Below, in pieces: positions 59,829 to 64,000 of a DNA stretch of 64,000 nt. The DNA comes from Bdellovibrionales bacterium RIFOXYC1_FULL_37_79. Lineage in GTDB: Bacteria; Bdellovibrionota; Bacteriovoracia; Bacteriovoracales; Bacteriovoracaceae. The first letter of the stretch is position 1. Each line of letters begins with the position of its first letter. The translations under genes and the position numbers were made by a program. The stretch spans positions 124,001 to 188,000 of the forward strand of contig MEQB01000026.1 in NCBI GenBank assembly GCA_001770015.1, written 5' to 3'. The notes under the pieces are model-generated. The model was not told the DNA's origin. It searched no databases and worked only from the letters and a program-made list of their open reading frames with translations.

Positions 59829-61940
59829 CTATTTTTTCCCCTTTTTAGCAGGAATATCCGGATTGAATTCATCCTTGGGAATCAGCAATTTTTCAGTGGC
59901 GGTTTTTAAATACCGGTTGGTAATCAGTGTCCATAGACTCGGCCCATCGGCACTTGCTAATTCGGCTTCACTATTACTATATTTCGCCAAGGCCACTTCC
60001 GAAGCCAAATCCGCATCATCCAAATCCAAAGAAACCTCCTCCACTACATTTTCCTGCTCCTCTTTGGTATCTCTCTTATTGGTATTGACTGGCGGCATAT
60101 AGAACACGTCATTGGACATGTTCACACTCACATCTTTTTTACCCCCTTTACTGGCATCAGGGTTTACATTAGCAAGCACTGGAGATTCGGAAGCAACTAT
60201 CGTGCCCCCCTTCCCGGTATAGCGGTTGCTGCCCAGTTCCCTGGCAAGCATCGGATCTCCACTCAACTTAATTGGAGCCGCAGCACTTCCTTTGTCCTCA
60301 TTGAGTTTTCTTTCAAGCCCGGTTAAAGCTTTGGAAAGTGCGTTTTTTTGATTTCCCACCTCGTTTAATTTGGACAGAGAACCCTTGGATAATTGATTTT
60401 TTGATTTCATATCATCGGCCAGGGCAGCCGTGTTTTTAATAGACTGAATGATTGGTTTACTTTCAGGAATGTTCGCCAGTTTTTGTAAATCCGGATCATT
60501 TTCCAGTTGGGCATCAATCGTTTCACTGATTGGTTTACAATCAGGCGTGGCGCAAGGAAGTTCCACTTTAGATGGGGGAATCGTAATAGGCGTGTTATAA
60601 GGGTTATAGGTGGAATCGTAATAACTGCTCCCACCTGAACCATACGATCCAGCGGATCCACTTCCTCCCCCTATGGAGTTTAAAATACTGTCAATCTTTC
60701 TGATATTAGAATCGATTTTAGCAATTTGGCCGGCAGTTTCACTGGACGCTGAAAAGGCCAGCAAACTCATGGCCCCAAAAACGTAGGCACGATTTTTATA
60801 AGTTGATAAATATTTATCAATAAACATGGTTTTTTCGGCCTTTAATCCGGTAAATACTCCCACCCCCACCCCGGCAAGCCCCAAGAGCTGCGTAAAACCA
60901 GCATAGGAACTCGGGATAATTAAATCTGTAAAAAAACTAATATAAGCATCCAGTTTTAAAACTCCCACAGATTCTCTTTTCACCAGATGATCAAGGACTT
61001 CATCATAAAATCCAGGCATCCCTTTTAATCTAAAATATTCTCTCACCATATTTTCAGTAACAGCTGGTTCCTGTGCAGGAGAACTGTCCATTTTGATATC
61101 GTTATTCTGGCTTTCTTTCTTCATGGCATCTGTACATCGATTGAGTCCTTTTTTATAATCCACTACAAAATCACTGCAACTGGTCTCCGCCAGGGTTTTA
61201 CATTTTAAAGTATTATTTTTTATATTGGCCAAAAATTCATCAACACTCTTTTGTAATTTATCAGAATGATCAGTGGAAAATTCAATTTGCTCCTCAATCT
61301 TTGCTATTCTTGGCAAAGATGCGGCAGCGTCTTGCATCTTGGCATACTCGGCTACCTTGGTCGCGCCGCTGGGGTCCGGAAGCGCACCGGTAGTGACTGA
61401 TCCGGCCACAGAGGGCACTAACTCTTTTTCACATGCTGACAAGGCCTGGCCTAAATCACTTTCACATTGTTCTCGTTTTTTACTCAAAGTATGATGCTTG
61501 TACCCGGCCCACACTCCTGAACCGGCAAAGCCCAGACCGGCATATTTTTGCATATTTTTCTTAGTGGTTAAATTGGCCCTGGCATCCACATAATTTTTTC
61601 TCATGGCAGTCAAGGCCACTTTGTCCGAATCGATAAGCGTACCATTTTCGTTATAATTATAGGTGTAGCTTTGCGCTTCCATCCCTTTGGAACTTTGCAA
61701 AGTGGAGATTTCGCCCCATAAATAAACGCCACCGGCTGCAGAGGCTGCCAAGGCATCACTGCTGGTGGTTTTACAAGCACTCATTCCTCTGGCGGCAGCT
61801 CCAACGGCCACCATGGTCAGCATATTCATCCAAGCAATATCATCGGCACCTTCACCTTTAAAAACATTACTCCCTGAAACGCTGGCGCTAAGGCCTTCAA
61901 TGTTTAATAATAAAACTAATAAGATTATCCTCATCATCAT
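59829..61940 (-). CDS. Large secreted protein, paralog array member C
   Basis: 703 residues if the ATG at 61940 is used; a GTG at 61958 overlapping the upstream gene is also possible. Signal MMMRIILLVLLLNIEGLSA. Landmarks: CKTTSSDALAASAAGGVYLWGEIST, DKYLSTYKNRAYVFGAMSLLA, a Gly/Ser/Tyr linker (SIGGGSGSAGSYGSGGSSYY), LPCATPDCKPI, NQLSKGSLSKLNEVGNQKNALS and SLWTLITNRYLKTATEKLL. Co-transcribed with member D. Confidence 0.7.
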   Translation of the reverse strand: MMMRIILLVLLLNIEGLSASVSGSNVFKGEGADDIAWMNMLTMVAVGAAARGMSACKTTSSDALAASAAGGVYLWGEISTLQSSKGMEAQSYTYNYNENGTLIDSDKVALTAMRKNYVDARANLTTKKNMQKYAGLGFAGSGVWAGYKHHTLSKKREQCESDLGQALSACEKELVPSVAGSVTTGALPDPSGATKVAEYAKMQDAAASLPRIAKIEEQIEFSTDHSDKLQKSVDEFLANIKNNTLKCKTLAETSCSDFVVDYKKGLNRCTDAMKKESQNNDIKMDSSPAQEPAVTENMVREYFRLKGMPGFYDEVLDHLVKRESVGVLKLDAYISFFTDLIIPSSYAGFTQLLGLAGVGVGVFTGLKAEKTMFIDKYLSTYKNRAYVFGAMSLLAFSASSETAGQIAKIDSNIRKIDSILNSIGGGSGSAGSYGSGGSSYYDSTYNPYNTPITIPPSKVELPCATPDCKPISETIDAQLENDPDLQKLANIPESKPIIQSIKNTAALADDMKSKNQLSKGSLSKLNEVGNQKNALSKALTGLERKLNEDKGSAAAPIKLSGDPMLARELGSNRYTGKGGTIVASESPVLANVNPDASKGGKKDVSVNMSNDVFYMPPVNTNKRDTKEEQENVVEEVSLDLDDADLASEVALAKYSNSEAELASADGPSLWTLITNRYLKTATEKLLIPKDEFNPDIPAKKGKK

Positions 61941-61947
61941 TTTCAAT

Positions 61948-63864
61948 TTATTCCTCACTCATTTCATCCGAAAAGACCGGATAGGCGCTTCTAAAATATC
62001 TAAAGCTAATAATATCCCAAATCGTTTTGTCCGCATCACTGACTTCATTGGTGGAATTTTGAAATTTTTCCAATTGCAAAGCAGAATTCACCACTTCTTC
62101 CTGGCCTTTTTTCTTTTTTTCAGGGACGGGAAGATAATTGGTGTAAGAATCAAATGACTCATTTTTAGCGGCATCGAGCTTGGTGGCCACCACACTAAAA
62201 TCTTTAGGATTTAAATCCTTCATAGCAAGCACTTCTTTAAATACCTCTTTGGCCCTCTCGGGAGAAAATCCAGTGCCCCTGAAGGATTTATTTAAAGACT
62301 CTCCCAGTGCCGCTGCAGCCTTCTTTTCCAAATTAAGGGCATTGGGCAATTCCCCTTTTTTAGTTTTGGCGCCAAGCTTATTATGAAGACTTCGTAGTTT
62401 GTTGCCAATCGCCATATGACCGCTTGCCAGGGTCTTGGCGTTATTTAAAGTCGCCCCCGATAAATTAGTTTTACCTGAAATGCCATCACTGATCTCGGTG
62501 ATCAACTGAGCACCACTTTTATTCACCCCGGCTCCTAAATTGGTGAGGGTGTCCAGATTTTTTGGATCCTGTTCTTTTTGTTCAGTCAACACCTGGGTGG
62601 TGGGAATCGTTACGCTATCCACTGGTTGATCTACATTAATATTAATAATATCGGAATGAAGGCTCATCGGTACTTCACCGGGTACATAGATGGCCGCTGT
62701 TCCCGGTTTTTTCATGGGCGCCAGGACTTTTTCAATTCGATTGATATTTTGCTCCAAAGTTTTAATCACCTCATCATTGGATTTGGCCGCTAAATAACTA
62801 AGACCTGCAAAAGCGCTAAAGACCACCCCTCGATTAAAAGGTTTGGAAATCATTCTATCCAGATAGCCGGCCTGTTTATCCACCATTCCCAGATAGACCC
62901 CCACGCCCACTGATCCCATGCCCAGCACGGAGGTCAGCTTGCTTTCGGCCATCGCAGTAGCCAGCAACCAATCCCAAAAACCAATACCCACCGGCTTAAT
63001 ACTGTCTTGTTGAAAAATAGGATCTTTTAAATCAGCTTCACTGCATTCCCCCAGGGTTCTTCTTAATTCTTTTTTATATTTATCGCAGACCATAACGGCA
63101 TCTTGAGCGCATAGAGCATCCACACAAGTAGATTTCAAAGTACTGGCCGCCTCGTCACTTTTTTGCTCAATTTCAGTCTTAGCTTCCGTGGAAGGCTTAC
63201 TTTCTGCAGTTTGCACACTTAAATCCAATTCATTCTCCTTTTTAATGACTGTCGGCAGACTCGACAAACAGGCACTGTCAATCGCAGACGTTGCCGGGTT
63301 AATCGTAGCCCCGGTAGCACATTTCGTGGCGGCAGTCTGTAACGCCACCTTACAAGCTTCCTTGAGATCGCTGACTTCGTGAGCATCCCAGTAGGCCAAA
63401 ACCGCCGAGGTGGTAAATCCAGCGGCAGCAGCATATTGAAGATATTTTTTCGTAGTAGCAACATCTTTGATATTTTCATAATTGCTTTTAAGAGCTTCCA
63501 GGGCCTTTTTATCCGAGTCGATCAGCTTGCCATCAATATCTCTTCCATACTCCAGATATTTGGCTTCCACGCCCTTGTAAGCAAAAAAGGAGTACACCTC
63601 GCCTCCCAGATAACTGATGCCCGATGCTGCCGCCACCGTGGTATCCGTGGTCTTAACTTTACAAGTAAGTAGTGATTTGCTGACCGCTCCCACCCCCAGC
63701 ATGGTCACCAAATTTAAAACATCCCCATTAGAATAAACTTCTTCTCCACGAAAATCATAAGAGTAGGCCCGGGTGGCATCCGTCGTAGTCGATGCCGGCA
63801 CATTGCTCATCATTAAAAGAAATAAAATAAAAATAAAAAAAATTCGGTACACACGCTCTCCCAT
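61948..63864 (-). CDS. Large secreted protein, paralog array member D
   Basis: 638 residues; signal peptide VYRIFFIFILFLLMMSNVPAS. Landmarks: CKVKTTDTTVAAASGISYLGGEVYS, Cys-rich segment (CKVALQTAATKCATG), DRMISKPFNRGVVFSAFAGLSYL, TNLSGATLNNAKTLASGHMAI and TIWDIISFRYFRSAYPVF. It lacks the CxTPxC motif found in A-C, so it is the most divergent. First gene of the array; GGAAAT lies before its start and nothing else is seen upstream to the window end. Confidence 0.7.
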   Translation of the reverse strand: MGERVYRIFFIFILFLLMMSNVPASTTTDATRAYSYDFRGEEVYSNGDVLNLVTMLGVGAVSKSLLTCKVKTTDTTVAAASGISYLGGEVYSFFAYKGVEAKYLEYGRDIDGKLIDSDKKALEALKSNYENIKDVATTKKYLQYAAAAGFTTSAVLAYWDAHEVSDLKEACKVALQTAATKCATGATINPATSAIDSACLSSLPTVIKKENELDLSVQTAESKPSTEAKTEIEQKSDEAASTLKSTCVDALCAQDAVMVCDKYKKELRRTLGECSEADLKDPIFQQDSIKPVGIGFWDWLLATAMAESKLTSVLGMGSVGVGVYLGMVDKQAGYLDRMISKPFNRGVVFSAFAGLSYLAAKSNDEVIKTLEQNINRIEKVLAPMKKPGTAAIYVPGEVPMSLHSDIININVDQPVDSVTIPTTQVLTEQKEQDPKNLDTLTNLGAGVNKSGAQLITEISDGISGKTNLSGATLNNAKTLASGHMAIGNKLRSLHNKLGAKTKKGELPNALNLEKKAAAALGESLNKSFRGTGFSPERAKEVFKEVLAMKDLNPKDFSVVATKLDAAKNESFDSYTNYLPVPEKKKKGQEEVVNSALQLEKFQNSTNEVSDADKTIWDIISFRYFRSAYPVFSDEMSEE

Positions 63865-64000
63865 GGAAATTTCCTCTTTACTGATTATTTTAAACCAATA
63901 AGCATCTAAATCATAACCGAGATAAGCTTGCCTCTTTTAAATTTAATACCTTACTTAAATATCTTTTCATTGATCAAAAATTAAAAATGCCCACAAAGTC

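Overview
The window is AT-rich bacterial chromosome. Two TIGR02147-type regulators, many small secreted proteins with signal peptides or lipoboxes, outer-membrane-barrel-like proteins and a tmk-holB-ricT gene order suggest a Gram-negative relative of the predatory Bdellovibrionota (Bacteriovorax-like lineages). This assignment is an inference from gene families; there is no rRNA to settle it.

Layout. 0.2-3.0 kb: an operon of a P1/DmpA peptidase, a D-Ala-D-Ala-ligase-like ATP-grasp enzyme and a GNAT, then a HipA fragment. 3.4-18 kb: small secreted proteins and lipoproteins, tandem DUF4360 proteins, a drastically shortened superoxide-dismutase-like gene coupled to a bacterioferritin, an exported HNH nuclease, an HD hydrolase, a trypsin-like protease and tRNA-Gly(CCC). 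17-28 kb: methyltransferases, GNATs, a YhcG-type nuclease, an M55 D-aminopeptidase, duplicated gene ends and transposase debris. 28-39.5 kb: a defence/toxin-antitoxin island with HI0073/HI0074-type MNT-HEPN, AbiE, two intact copies of an NTase-wHTH gene pair (a third, with the NTase core deleted, lies at 23.4-24.4 kb), ORF6N genes, GNATs, an ADP-ribosyltransferase lipoprotein, and a broken integrase and XRE gene at its right edge. 40-64 kb: core-like chromosome with tRNA-Cys, HU, lipoproteins, an outer-membrane protein, tmk-holB-ricT-sbcD-sbcC, and on the other strand four tandem paralogous large secreted proteins.

The most interesting system is the NTase-wHTH pair. It occurs three times with the same overlapping-start architecture and a different inverted repeat just upstream of each copy, and each copy is followed by a GNAT gene or GNAT remnant. 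One copy has lost exactly the nucleotidyltransferase catalytic segment in frame while keeping its partner. This is the pattern expected of an autoregulated toxin-antitoxin or anti-phage module of a type I do not recognise by name. Other strong leads are the R-S-E ADP-ribosyltransferase lipoprotein, a 122-bp 3' element with a covarying stem-loop shared by two genes, the SOD deletion protein, and the four-gene paralogous secreted family.
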